From: DATBIO01 sp036556965
Lineage (GTDB): Bacteria > Acidobacteriota > Vicinamibacteria > Fen-336
DNA: 33,003 bases
NCBI GenBank assembly: GCA_036556965.1
Contig: DATBIO010000308.1
Span: forward strand, 1 to 33,003
Reading direction: 5' to 3'
The position numbers were made by a program, and so were the translations under genes. The stretch's first letter is position 1; each line of letters begins with the position of its first letter. Positions 23,141-30,811 of this stretch are shown here, piece after piece. The notes beneath the pieces were generated by a model. That model did no database searches, was not told the origin of the DNA, and saw only the letters and a program-made list of their open reading frames with translations.

Positions 23141-23158
23141 GCGCGCCGGCCGGCGCGC
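23141..23158. repeat. Perfect 18-bp palindrome after hybD
   Basis: GCGCGCCGGCCGGCGCGC reads the same on both strands and starts on the base after the hybD stop codon. With no loop and no T-tract it is not a normal terminator; it could be a protein-binding site, about 154 bp upstream of the predicted hyp start. Confidence 0.6.
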
Positions 23159-23171
23159 CGCCAGGCTGCCT

Positions 23172-23186
23172 CCGCAAGGGTTGCGG
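23172..23186. promoter_or_regulatory. Candidate enhancer-binding-protein site upstream of hypF
   Basis: CCGCAA-GGG-TTGCGG is a perfect inverted repeat that shares CGCAA-N3-TTGCG with the palindrome at 32856-32872. Its centre is about 125 bp upstream of the transcription start predicted from the sigma-54-like promoter at 23278. Confidence 0.55.
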
Positions 23187-23277
23187 GCGCCTCCGGCGGC
23201 CGCCGAAACGCTTGCCGTGTCTCCGCCGCGAAAGCTTGCCGGGAGCTGTATTTCCGGGCTTTTCTTCGCCGCCCCGG

Positions 23278-23293
23278 CGGTCCGCCTTTTGCT
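23278..23293 (+). promoter_or_regulatory. Probable sigma-54 promoter of the hyp operon
   Basis: CGGTCC-GCCTT-TTGCT keeps the invariant GG and GC at the correct distance and a perfect -12 block (TTGCT). The -24 block has three mismatches. Predicted start is about 23304, three bases before the GAGGAGGG ribosome-binding site, the same short-leader layout as the cytochrome promoter at 16404. Confidence 0.55.
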
Positions 23294-23317
23294 CAATCCC
23301 CGGGCCGAGGAGGGCGC

Positions 23318-25615
23318 GTGGACCTCGAAGGACGCCGGATCAAGATCCGCGGCACCGTTCAGGGCGTGGGCTTCCGCCCCTGGGTCTGGCGCCTGGCCCG
23401 GGAGCACGGCATCACGGGCCGCGTGCGCAACGACGCCCAGGGCGTCACCATCGACGCGTTCGGCGCGGCGCCGAGGCTGGACCGGTTCCTGGACCGGCTG
23501 GGCGCGGAGCCGCCCCCCCCCGCCTCCATCCAGGACCTCCGCTCCGAGACCATCCCCCCCCGCGCGGCGCGTGACTTCCGCATCGTGACCAGCCGCCGGA
23601 GCGGCGCCCGGCGGGTGACCATACCTCCCGACCTGGCCACGTGCCCCGACTGCCGGCGCGAGGTCTTCGACCCCGCGGACCGCCGCTTCGGCTACGCCTT
23701 CACCAACTGCACGGCCTGCGGCCCGCGCTTCACCATCCTGCGCGACCTGCCCTACGACCGCGCCGCCACGAGCATGGCCCCCTTCGCCATGTGCGACGAC
23801 TGCGCGCTCGAGTACGGCTCGCCGGAGAGCCGGCGGTTCCACGCCGAGCCCAACGCGTGCCCGCGCTGCGGCCCCCGCCTGCGCGCGCTCTCGCCCCTGG
23901 GCGAGCCCCTGCCCACCAACGACCCGCTGGGGGCCGCCGTGTGCTTCATCGACGCCGACCTCGTGGTGTGCCTGAAGGGCATCGGGGGCTTCCACCTCGC
24001 CTGCGACGCCACCTCGTCCACGGCCGTGCGGCGCCTGCGCGCGCGGAAGCACCGCGAGCAGAAGCCGTTCGCGGTGATGGTGGCGGACCTCGAGGCGGCG
24101 CGGCGCGTGGCCCACGTGCGCGAGGAGGAGGCGGCGCTGCTGACCTCCCCGGAGCGCCCCATCGTGCTCGCGCGCCGCCGGCACGACTCGGGCCTGGCCT
24201 GGGAGGTCGCGCCGGCCAACCCCCTGGTGGGGGTGGTCCTGCCCTACTCGCCCCTTCACCACCTGCTCATGGCCGGCGCGGGCAGGCCCCTGGTCATGAC
24301 CTCGGGCAACCTCTCGGACGAGCCGATCGCCCGCACGGAGGCCGAGGCCCTCGGACGGCTCGGCGAGGTGGCGGACCTGTTCCTCGTGCACGACCGCGAG
24401 ATCGTCGTCCGCTGCGACGACTCCGTGGCCCGCGTCATCGCGGGGCGTCCCGTGCTCATCCGCCGCTCGCGCGGCTTCGTCCCGCGCCCCATCCGCGTGG
24501 CCCTGCCCTTCGAGCGCCCGGTGCTGGCCTGCGGAGGACAGCTCAAGAACACGTTCTGCTTCGGGGTGGGCGACGCCGCCTACCTCGGGCCCCACGTGGG
24601 CGACCTGGGCAGCGCGGACACCGCGGAGGCCTTCGAGGAAGCGGTGCAGCACGTGCAGCGCCTGCTGGGGGTGACCCCGGAGGTGGTGGCCCACGACCTC
24701 CACCCGGGCTACGAGTCCACGAGCTGGGCCCTGAAGCGGCCTGGCGTCATCAAGGTCGGCGTGCAGCATCACCACGCGCACGTGGTCAGCGCCATGGCGG
24801 ACCACCGCCTGCAGGGGCCCGTCCTCGGCGTGGCCTACGACGGGACGGGCTACGGCACCGACGGCACCCTCTGGGGAGGCGAGGTCCTGCTGGCGGACGC
24901 GCTCCACTTCGAGCGCGTGGCCACCTTCCGTCCCCTGCCCCTGGCCGGCAACGAGCGGGCCGTCCAGGAGGTCTGGCGGCTGGCCCTCGTCCTCCTGGAG
25001 GACGCCTACGACGGCAAGCCGCCCCTCGACGCCCTCCCCCTCTTCCAGCTGCTGCGCGAGGAGGAAGTCTCGGCAGTGCGCCGGTCCGCGCGCGCGCGGG
25101 GCCTGTGGCCCCTGGCGCGCGGGGTGGGGCGCTACTTCGACGCCATGGGCGCGCTGGTGATGGGGCGGCCGCGCGCGCACTTCGAGGGCCAGGTGGCGCT
25201 CGAGTGGAACCTCGCCGCCGACTCGCGGGAGCCCGGGCGCTATCCCTTCACCATCGAGAACGCGACCTCTCCCTGGACCATCGACCTCCGCCCCATGGTC
25301 GTGGCCGCGGTGGAGGACCTGCGGGCACGCGTCGCCGCCGCGGTGATCTCCGGGCGCTTCCACAACACGCTGGCCATGGCCACCGCCACCGTGGTGCGGG
25401 CGGCGGCCGAGAAGCACGGGCCGCTTCCGGTGGTGCTCACCGGGGGGTGCTTCCAGAACGCCCTGCTCGCGGAGCGCGTGCTCGACGGGCTGCCCGGCCT
25501 GAGGGTGTTGCTGCACCGGCAGGTGCCGCCCGGCGACGGGGGCCTGGCCCTGGGCCAGGCGGTGGCGGCGGACGCGCTCACGCGCAGCGCCGCGGGAGAC
25601 CGCGCATGTGCCTAG
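23318..25615 (+). CDS. hypF: Carbamoyltransferase HypF
   Basis: 765 residues, full length. Uses carbamoyl phosphate and ATP to load a carbamoyl group on the C-terminal Cys of HypE, the source of the cyanide ligands of the Ni-Fe site. Domains in order: acylphosphatase (about 5-90, VQGVGFRP with Arg20, and RNDAQG), two double zinc fingers (Cys109/112/131/134 and Cys159/162/181/184), a YrdC-like domain (about 200-385, KGIGGFHLACDA, RKHREQKPFAVM, TSGNLSDEP) and a Kae1-like carbamoyltransferase domain (about 400-750) with the metal-binding VQHHHAHVVSAMADH near 481-492 and VAYDGTGYGTDGTLWGGE. The GTG start has GAGGAGGG ahead of it. First gene of the nine-gene hyp operon; its last ten bases overlap hypC. 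Confidence 0.96.
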   Translation: MDLEGRRIKIRGTVQGVGFRPWVWRLAREHGITGRVRNDAQGVTIDAFGAAPRLDRFLDRLGAEPPPPASIQDLRSETIPPRAARDFRIVTSRRSGARRVTIPPDLATCPDCRREVFDPADRRFGYAFTNCTACGPRFTILRDLPYDRAATSMAPFAMCDDCALEYGSPESRRFHAEPNACPRCGPRLRALSPLGEPLPTNDPLGAAVCFIDADLVVCLKGIGGFHLACDATSSTAVRRLRARKHREQKPFAVMVADLEAARRVAHVREEEAALLTSPERPIVLARRRHDSGLAWEVAPANPLVGVVLPYSPLHHLLMAGAGRPLVMTSGNLSDEPIARTEAEALGRLGEVADLFLVHDREIVVRCDDSVARVIAGRPVLIRRSRGFVPRPIRVALPFERPVLACGGQLKNTFCFGVGDAAYLGPHVGDLGSADTAEAFEEAVQHVQRLLGVTPEVVAHDLHPGYESTSWALKRPGVIKVGVQHHHAHVVSAMADHRLQGPVLGVAYDGTGYGTDGTLWGGEVLLADALHFERVATFRPLPLAGNERAVQEVWRLALVLLEDAYDGKPPLDALPLFQLLREEEVSAVRRSARARGLWPLARGVGRYFDAMGALVMGRPRAHFEGQVALEWNLAADSREPGRYPFTIENATSPWTIDLRPMVVAAVEDLRARVAAAVISGRFHNTLAMATATVVRAAAEKHGPLPVVLTGGCFQNALLAERVLDGLPGLRVLLHRQVPPGDGGLALGQAVAADALTRSAAGDRACA

Positions 25616-25899
25616 GCGTGCCGGGGCGCGTGGTGGAAGTCGAGGGCGACGCCGCGCTGGTGGACTTCTTCGGCGTGCGCCGGCAGGTGCGCCTGGAGGT
25701 GGTGGACGAGCCCGTGGTTCCCGGGGACTACATCCTGAACCACGTCGGCTTCGCCATCCGCCGCATTCCCGCGGAGCAGGTCCAGGAGACGCTGTCCCTC
25801 TACCAGAGCCTCATGCGCGAGGCGGAGAGCGACATGATGGCGGCGGACGTCCGCGGCGAGATCGCGGCCGCGCGCGGGGACGGCGGCGATGGCCGCTGA
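25606..25899 (+). CDS. hypC: Hydrogenase maturation chaperone HypC
   Basis: 97 residues. The start MCLGVPGRVVEV is diagnostic: after removal of Met the N-terminal Cys2 binds the Fe(CN)2CO unit being assembled with HypD and hands it to the large subunit. The conserved His is in YILNHVGFAIRRI. It is a little longer than the usual 75-90 residues because of an acidic C-terminal tail (about 80-97). The ATG lies ten bases inside the end of hypF, and the hypC stop lies 11 bases inside hypD, so all three are translationally coupled. Only one hypC/hybG-type gene is present in this window. Confidence 0.95.
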   Translation: MCLGVPGRVVEVEGDAALVDFFGVRRQVRLEVVDEPVVPGDYILNHVGFAIRRIPAEQVQETLSLYQSLMREAESDMMAADVRGEIAAARGDGGDGR

Positions 25900-27031
25900 A
25901 GCGGGGGCGCTCCACCGGGAGCTGAAGTTCCGGGATCCCGATCGGGCGCGCGCGCTGGCCGGCGCCCTCGAGCGCGCCGTGGGCGGCATCGGGCGCGCCC
26001 CGGTCTCGGTGATGCACGTCTGCGGCAGCCACGAGCAGGCCATCGCGAAGTTCGGGCTGCGCGCGGTGTTCCCCCGCGGGCTCAACGTGATCATGGGGCC
26101 GGGATGCCCGGTGTGCGTGACGGACACCCCCGAAGTGGACGAGGGGGTGGTGCTCGCGCGCCAGGGCGTGCGCATCGCCACCTACGGGGACATGCTGCGC
26201 GTGCCCGGCACCGTGATGTCGCTGGCCGACGCCCAGGCGGAAGGGGCGCGCGTGGACGTCGTCTACAGCGTGGGCCAGGCCGTCGACCTCGCCCGCCGGC
26301 TGGACGAGGAGCTGGTCTTCTTCGCCACCGGCTTCGAGACCACGGCGGTGGCCACGGCGGCGGTGGCGCTGGCCGACCCGCCCCCCAACTTCTCGATCCT
26401 CTCCGCCCACAAGTACATCCCCCCCGTGATGGAGATCGTGGCCGAGATGCCGGAGACGCGCGTGGAGGGCTTCCTGGCCGCCGGGCACGCCGCCACCATC
26501 ACGGGCTGGGGCGTCTTCGAGGAGTTCGTGGAACGCCACCGCCTGCCCGTGGTGGTGGCCGGGTTCGAGCCCCTCGACATACTGGCCGGCCTCGTCCGCC
26601 TGGTGGAGCTCGTGCGCGACGGCGAGCCGCGCGTGGTGAACATGTACCCCCGCTGCGTGACCCGCGAGGGCAACCGCCCGGCGCAGGATCAGCTCTGGCG
26701 GGTCTTCCGCCCCACCGGGGGCCGGTGGCGCGGCATCGCCCACGTGCCGAACGGGAACCTGCGCCTGCGCGACGAGTTCGCGCACCTGGACGCGCGCCGC
26801 CGATTCACCATCGACCTGCCCTCCCTCTGGGACTGGGCCCCCCCCAGCCTGGCCCAGGACTGCATCTGCGGGGACATCATGGCCGGCCTCGCCTCCCCCG
26901 ACCGGTGCCGCCTCTTCGGCCGCGAGTGCGTGCCGGACACCCCGGTGGGGGCGTGCATGGTGAGCACCGAAGGCACGTGCCGCATCTGGCACGCCTACGG
27001 CGGCGTGCCCGACCTGCGGAGCGCGTCGTGA
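25889..27031 (+). CDS. hypD: Hydrogenase maturation scaffold HypD
   Basis: 380 residues. Iron-sulfur scaffold on which, with HypC, the Fe(CN)2CO unit is built. All conserved motifs are present: MHVCGSHE with Cys45, GPGCPVCVT with Cys73 and Cys76, TGFETTAVATA, SAHKYIPP, PVVVAGFEPLDIL, NMYPRCVTREGN, and the [4Fe-4S] site at the C terminus (DCICGDIMAG, CRLFGRECVPDTPVGACMVSTEGTC). HypD is where the CO ligand is attached to the iron, so it is the expected recipient of CO from the formyltransferase/crotonase pair downstream (inference). It overlaps hypC at its start and hypE at its end (GTGA). Confidence 0.96.
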   Translation: MAAEAGALHRELKFRDPDRARALAGALERAVGGIGRAPVSVMHVCGSHEQAIAKFGLRAVFPRGLNVIMGPGCPVCVTDTPEVDEGVVLARQGVRIATYGDMLRVPGTVMSLADAQAEGARVDVVYSVGQAVDLARRLDEELVFFATGFETTAVATAAVALADPPPNFSILSAHKYIPPVMEIVAEMPETRVEGFLAAGHAATITGWGVFEEFVERHRLPVVVAGFEPLDILAGLVRLVELVRDGEPRVVNMYPRCVTREGNRPAQDQLWRVFRPTGGRWRGIAHVPNGNLRLRDEFAHLDARRRFTIDLPSLWDWAPPSLAQDCICGDIMAGLASPDRCRLFGRECVPDTPVGACMVSTEGTCRIWHAYGGVPDLRSAS

Positions 27032-28062
27032 GCCGCGTGCTGGCCCAGGAGCGCATCGTCCTGAAGCAGGGAGCGGGCGGGCGCGCCATGCGCATGCTCA
27101 TCGAGGAGGTGTTCCTGCCCGGCCTGGCCGAGCGGGAGGTGGACGGCGTCGGCCTGGCCGCCCTCGACGACGGGGCCGCCCTCCGCGTGGGCGACCGCTG
27201 GCTGGTCGTCACCACCGACTCGCACGTGGTCCAGCCTCCCTTCTTCCCGGGCGGGGACATCGGGCGCCTGGCCGTGTGCGGCACCGTCAACGACCTGGCC
27301 ATGATGGGAGCCACCGAGGTCCTCGGCCTCACCTGCGCGGTGGTGCTCGAGGAGGGCTTCCCGCGCGCCGACCTCCTGCGCATCCAGGCCTCCCTGCGCG
27401 CGGCCTGCGCGGAGGCAGGGGCCACCGTCGTCACCGGCGACACCAAGGTGATGGGAAGGGGCGAGCTCGACGGCATCCTGCTCAACACCACCGGCGTGGC
27501 CCTCACCGCCCACGTGGTGCGCGACAACGGGCTGCGCCCGGGAGACCGGCTCATCGTGACGGGCACCGTGGGCGACCACGGCTTCGCGGTGCTGGCCGTG
27601 CGGCACGGGCTGGAGCTCGAGGGGGCGCTCGTATCCGACGTGGCGCCCCTCAACGGCCTGATCGCCGGAGCGCTGGCGGCGGGGGGCCGGGACGTCGTGG
27701 CCATGAAGGACCCGACGCGAGGGGGCCTGGGGTCCGTCCTGCACGAGATGGCCTCCAAGAGCGGCGTGGGCATCGTGCTGGACGAGGCCAGCGTGCCCGT
27801 CTCGGCCGCCGTGCGCGCCGCGGCGGAGGTGCTCGGCATCGACCCCCTGCTGGTGGCCAACGAGGGCAAGGCCGTGCTCGGCGTACGCCCCTGGGCGGCG
27901 GAGGCGGTGCTGGCCGCGCTCCGTTCCCATCCCCTCGGCGCTTCCGCGGCGGTGGTCGGCGTGTGCGCGGCGGAGCGGCCGGGCTCGGTCATCCTCGAGA
28001 CGGGCGTGGGCCGCCGGCTCCTGAGCGAGCCCGACGGAGAGCTGTTGCCGCGCATCTGCTGA
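27028..28062 (+). CDS. hypE: Thiocarbamate dehydratase HypE
   Basis: 344 residues. ATP-dependent dehydration of the S-carbamoyl group supplied by HypF to a thiocyanate, the CN donor for HypD. It belongs to the PurM/AIR-synthase fold: IVLKQGAGGRAMRMLIEEVFLPGL, DDGAALRVGDRWLVVTTDSHVVQPPFFPGGDIG, CGTVNDLAMMGA, TGDTKVMGRGELDGILLNTTG, MKDPTRGGLGSVLHEMA. The chain ends in the required PRIC, with Cys344 as the modified residue. The GTG start overlaps the hypD stop. The next gene, a formyltransferase, follows after 23 bp with its own AAGGAGGA ribosome-binding site. Confidence 0.96.
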   Translation: MSRVLAQERIVLKQGAGGRAMRMLIEEVFLPGLAEREVDGVGLAALDDGAALRVGDRWLVVTTDSHVVQPPFFPGGDIGRLAVCGTVNDLAMMGATEVLGLTCAVVLEEGFPRADLLRIQASLRAACAEAGATVVTGDTKVMGRGELDGILLNTTGVALTAHVVRDNGLRPGDRLIVTGTVGDHGFAVLAVRHGLELEGALVSDVAPLNGLIAGALAAGGRDVVAMKDPTRGGLGSVLHEMASKSGVGIVLDEASVPVSAAVRAAAEVLGIDPLLVANEGKAVLGVRPWAAEAVLAALRSHPLGASAAVVGVCAAERPGSVILETGVGRRLLSEPDGELLPRIC

Positions 28063-28085
28063 GCGGCGCGAAGGAGGACGAACAC

Positions 28086-28892
28086 ATGGCCGGGAACCGT
28101 CCGTTGCGCGTCGGCGTGCTGTGCTCGGGACGGGCCCCCGGCCTGGCGCAGCTGCTCGCGGCTTCACGCCGCGCGGCCGGGTACGAGGTGGTGGCCTGCG
28201 TCACGAGCAGCGAGGCGTTCCCGGAGCTGAGGCGGGAGGCGGAGGCGGCGGGGGTCCCCTTCGTGTCGAACCCCATCCGGACCTTCTACCGCTGGACGGG
28301 CGCCCCCCTGCGCGACCTCTCCGTGCGCGAGGACTACGACCGGGGCACCCTCCACATCCTGCGCGGCTGCCGCTGCGACCTGGTGGTGCTGGCCGGCTAC
28401 CTCTACCGCCTGACCGCGCCCATGCTCGCCGCCTTCCCCGGCCACATCCTCAACGTCCACCACGCGGACCTGACCCTGCGCGACGCGCACGGGGGCCCCC
28501 GTTATCCCGGGCTGCGCGCGGTGCGCAGCGCCCTCTTCGCCGGCGAGCCGGAGACGCGCGCCACCCTGCACGTGGTCACGCAGGAGCTGGACGCCGGGCC
28601 CGCCCTGCTCCGCTCCTGGCCCTTCCCCGTCTCGCCGCTGGTGGCCGAGGGACGCCGTCGCGGGGCCATCGACATGCTGAAGGCGTACGCGTTCGCCCAC
28701 CAGCAGTGGGTGCTCCTGACGGCCTTCGGGCCGCTGCTGGCCCGGGGCCTGGAGCTGTGGGCGGCGGGCCGGATGTTCGCGCGCGAAGGCGCCTGGGAGG
28801 TCGACGGCCGCCCCGCCCCCGTCGATCTCACGCCGGAGGGCCGGCTGGCTCCGGCCTGGCCGCTCCGTCCGGCCGCCGCCGTGGCGGTGTGA
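28086..28892 (+). CDS. Formyltransferase-fold protein in hyp operon (possible N-terminal half of a split HypX)
   Basis: 268 residues. The fold of PurN/formyl-THF transferases is clear: the opening VGVLCSGRAPGLAQLL; LVVLAGYLYRLTAPMLAAFPGHILNVHHADL with the catalytic Asn123-x-His125; YPGLRAVRSALFAGEPETRATLHVVTQELDAGPALL with catalytic Asp169. The folate-linked N-x-H...D triad is therefore intact. It does not look like a purine enzyme by context: it sits between hypE and hypA, five bases before a crotonase. The fused HypX of aerobic hydrogenase producers has the same two activities, moving formyl from formyl-THF to CoA and releasing CO. The combined size with the next gene (545 residues) is close to a full HypX. 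The sequence is closer to PurN than to the HypX N-terminal domain I remember, so an independently recruited enzyme is possible. Confidence 0.78.
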   Translation: MAGNRPLRVGVLCSGRAPGLAQLLAASRRAAGYEVVACVTSSEAFPELRREAEAAGVPFVSNPIRTFYRWTGAPLRDLSVREDYDRGTLHILRGCRCDLVVLAGYLYRLTAPMLAAFPGHILNVHHADLTLRDAHGGPRYPGLRAVRSALFAGEPETRATLHVVTQELDAGPALLRSWPFPVSPLVAEGRRRGAIDMLKAYAFAHQQWVLLTAFGPLLARGLELWAAGRMFAREGAWEVDGRPAPVDLTPEGRLAPAWPLRPAAAVAV

Positions 28893-28897
28893 ACGCC

Positions 28898-29731
28898 ATG
28901 ACGCACGTCAGGATCGAGCGCGACGGGGCGGTGGGGACGCTGGTCCTGGACCGCCGCGAGCGGTTCAACTCGCTCGACGTGGAGACGGCGCGTGATCTGC
29001 GCCGCGCGGGGCTGCAGCTGGCGCGCGACGACTCGGTGCGGGTGGCGGTGGTCAAGGGGGCGGGGGGCGCCTTCTGCAGCGGCGCCGACCTCAAGTACAT
29101 CCGCGCGGGGGGCGAGGCCGGGGACCTGGGCTACCTCTCGCCTCCGTCGCGCGGGGTGCCCGCCGGGTACGGGGAGGTGTTCCGCCAGATCCTCGAGTAC
29201 CTGCACAGCGCCATCTCGGAGATACGGCGGGCTCCCAAGCCCTTCCTGGCCGCCGTGGACGGGGTGGCGGCGGCCGGGGGCTTCGGCCTGGCCATGTGCT
29301 GCGACCTCGTGGTGGCCTCGGAGCGCGCGACCTTCGAGTGGGCCTACGGCCGCACCGGCCTCAGCGGCGCGGAGAGCTCGACCTTCCTCCTGCCCCGCCT
29401 CCTGGGGCTGCGCCGCGCGCTGGAGCTGGTGCTCCTCAACCCGCGCCTGGACGCGCGCCAGGCCCAGGCCATGGGGCTGGTGACGGCGGTGGTGCCCGTC
29501 GAGCGCTTCGAGGCGGAGGTGATGGCCCTCGCGCAACGCCTGGCGGAGGGCCCGGCGGCGGCCTACGCCGCCGCGAAGTCGCTGCTCAACCGCGCCGCGG
29601 GCGTGGACCGCCTGGACGAGCACCTCGACCGCGAGCTGGAGCAGCTGGCGCGCGTGGCGGACGGCGCGGAGTTCGCGGAAGGCCTGGAGGCGTTCCTGGG
29701 CAAGCGGGCGCCGCGGTTCCCGGGGGCCTGA
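28898..29731 (+). CDS. Enoyl-CoA hydratase/isomerase-family protein in hyp operon (possible C-terminal half of a split HypX)
   Basis: 277 residues, crotonase fold. Oxyanion-hole segments are present (FCSGADLKYI, residues 59-68; AAGGFGLAM, 125-133). At the position where PaaG-type crotonases usually read GLSPDGSSTFFLPR this protein has GLSGAESSTFLLPR, putting Glu159 nine residues after Tyr150 (EWAYGRTGLSGAE). As I recall, the crotonase domain of HypX has a similar G-L-x-G-S-E-x-x-T-x-LLPR stretch with a conserved Tyr/Glu pair at the formyl-CoA decarbonylation site; this needs an alignment. Its start lies five bases after the formyltransferase stop and four bases before hypA, so it is part of the maturation operon. 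A generic fatty-acid crotonase would be out of place here. Confidence 0.85.
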   Translation: MTHVRIERDGAVGTLVLDRRERFNSLDVETARDLRRAGLQLARDDSVRVAVVKGAGGAFCSGADLKYIRAGGEAGDLGYLSPPSRGVPAGYGEVFRQILEYLHSAISEIRRAPKPFLAAVDGVAAAGGFGLAMCCDLVVASERATFEWAYGRTGLSGAESSTFLLPRLLGLRRALELVLLNPRLDARQAQAMGLVTAVVPVERFEAEVMALAQRLAEGPAAAYAAAKSLLNRAAGVDRLDEHLDRELEQLARVADGAEFAEGLEAFLGKRAPRFPGA

Positions 29732-29735
29732 GGCC

Positions 29736-30077
29736 GTGCACGAGTACTCGGTGGTGCAGGCGCTCCTGGACCAGGTGGAGCGGGTGGCGGCTCCCCACGC
29801 CCACGCCGCCGTGCGGCGCGTGGTGGTCCGGCTGGGCGACCTGTCGGGCGTGGACCCCGTGCTGCTGGCCACCGCCTACGACTGCTTCCGCGTGAGCACG
29901 CCCTGTGCGGAGGCCGGCCTGGAGATCGAGCGCGAGCCGTCGCGCTGGGAGTGCGCGTCCTGCGGGCGGGGCCTGGCGCCCGGCTCGCCGCTGCAGTGCC
30001 CGTCGTGCCGCGGACCCGCGCGGCTGGCGGCGGGAGGGGACATCGTGCTGGCGCGGGTCGAGCTGGAGGTGCCGTGA
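29736..30077 (+). CDS. hypA: Hydrogenase nickel-insertion protein HypA
   Basis: 113 residues. Nickel metallochaperone that works with HypB to deliver Ni to the large subunit. The GTG start gives MHEYSVVQALLDQV, with the nickel-binding His2 and Glu3. The structural zinc site is C73-x2-C76...C88-x2-C91 (CASCGRGL...CPSC). Length and motif spacing are normal. It begins four bases after the crotonase stop, and its TGA overlaps the ATG of hypB by one base (TGATG). Confidence 0.95.
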   Translation: MHEYSVVQALLDQVERVAAPHAHAAVRRVVVRLGDLSGVDPVLLATAYDCFRVSTPCAEAGLEIEREPSRWECASCGRGLAPGSPLQCPSCRGPARLAAGGDIVLARVELEVP

Positions 30078-30811
30078 TGTGCGGAACGTGCGGCTGCGAA
30101 GGGACGGCGACGACCCTCACCACGGTCGAGGTCGAGGAACGCGTGCTCTCCAGGAACGATACGCGCGCGCGCCACAACCGCGCGCACTTCCGGGAGGAGG
30201 GCGTGCTCGCCGTGAACCTCATGGGCTCGCCGGGCGCGGGCAAGACGGCGGTGCTGGAGGCGACCGCGGGCGCCCTCGGGGACGGACGGCGCCTGGGCGC
30301 GCTGGCCGGGGACCTGGCCACCGACAATGACGCCCGCCGCCTGACCGCCGCCGGCGTGGCCTCGGTGGCCGTCAACACGGGCACCGCCTGCCACCTCGAC
30401 GCGGAGGTGGTGCACCACGCGCTGCACCACTTCCCGTGGCGAGGGCTCCACTACCTCTTCGTCGAGAACGTGGGCAACCTCGTCTGCCCCGCCGTCTACG
30501 ACCTCGGGCAGGCCGTGAACGTGGTCGCCCTCTCCGTGACGGAAGGGGAGGACAAGCCCCTGAAGTACCCGGTGATGTTCAAGGGAGCGGACCTCGTCCT
30601 GCTCACCAAGATCGACCTCCTGCCCGCCCTGCCCTTCGTGCGCGTGGAGGCCATCGAGGACGCGCTGGCCCGGGTCATGCCCCGGCCCCGCATGCTGCGC
30701 CTCTCCGCGCGCACCGGCGCCGGAATGGGAGCGTGGGCCGACTGGCTCGAGGAGCGGCGCCGGGAGCTCGCGCCCGCTCTCCCTCCGCCCGCCTCGGCGG
30801 TGGCGTCGTGA
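30077..30811 (+). CDS. hypB: Hydrogenase nickel-incorporation GTPase HypB
   Basis: 244 residues. GTP-dependent nickel loading, in partnership with HypA. The N terminus MCGTCGC carries the high-affinity Ni motif (Cys2, Cys5, Cys7) of E. coli-type HypB; there is no His-rich storage stretch. G-domain motifs: P-loop GSPGAGKT (50-57), GDLATDNDARRL, the metal-site TGTACHLD (Cys105, His106), FVENVGNLVCPAVYDLG, and the guanine-specificity motif TKIDLL. Its GTGA end overlaps the start of the nickel-transporter-like gene. Confidence 0.96.
   Translation: MCGTCGCEGTATTLTTVEVEERVLSRNDTRARHNRAHFREEGVLAVNLMGSPGAGKTAVLEATAGALGDGRRLGALAGDLATDNDARRLTAAGVASVAVNTGTACHLDAEVVHHALHHFPWRGLHYLFVENVGNLVCPAVYDLGQAVNVVALSVTEGEDKPLKYPVMFKGADLVLLTKIDLLPALPFVRVEAIEDALARVMPRPRMLRLSARTGAGMGAWADWLEERRRELAPALPPPASAVAS

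Noticed and set aside
19526..25516. An uninterrupted 1996-codon reading frame on the minus strand
   Set aside because: It is antisense to hybA through hypF, all of which carry full family motifs. Very high GC at third positions of the plus-strand genes removes stop codons from this frame; the translation is His/Gly/Arg-rich with no recognisable domain.
28086..28892. Simple annotation as phosphoribosylglycinamide formyltransferase (PurN) of purine synthesis
   Set aside because: The fold and catalytic triad fit, but the position between hypE and hypA, directly before a crotonase, makes a role in hydrogenase maturation more likely; left open in the entry.
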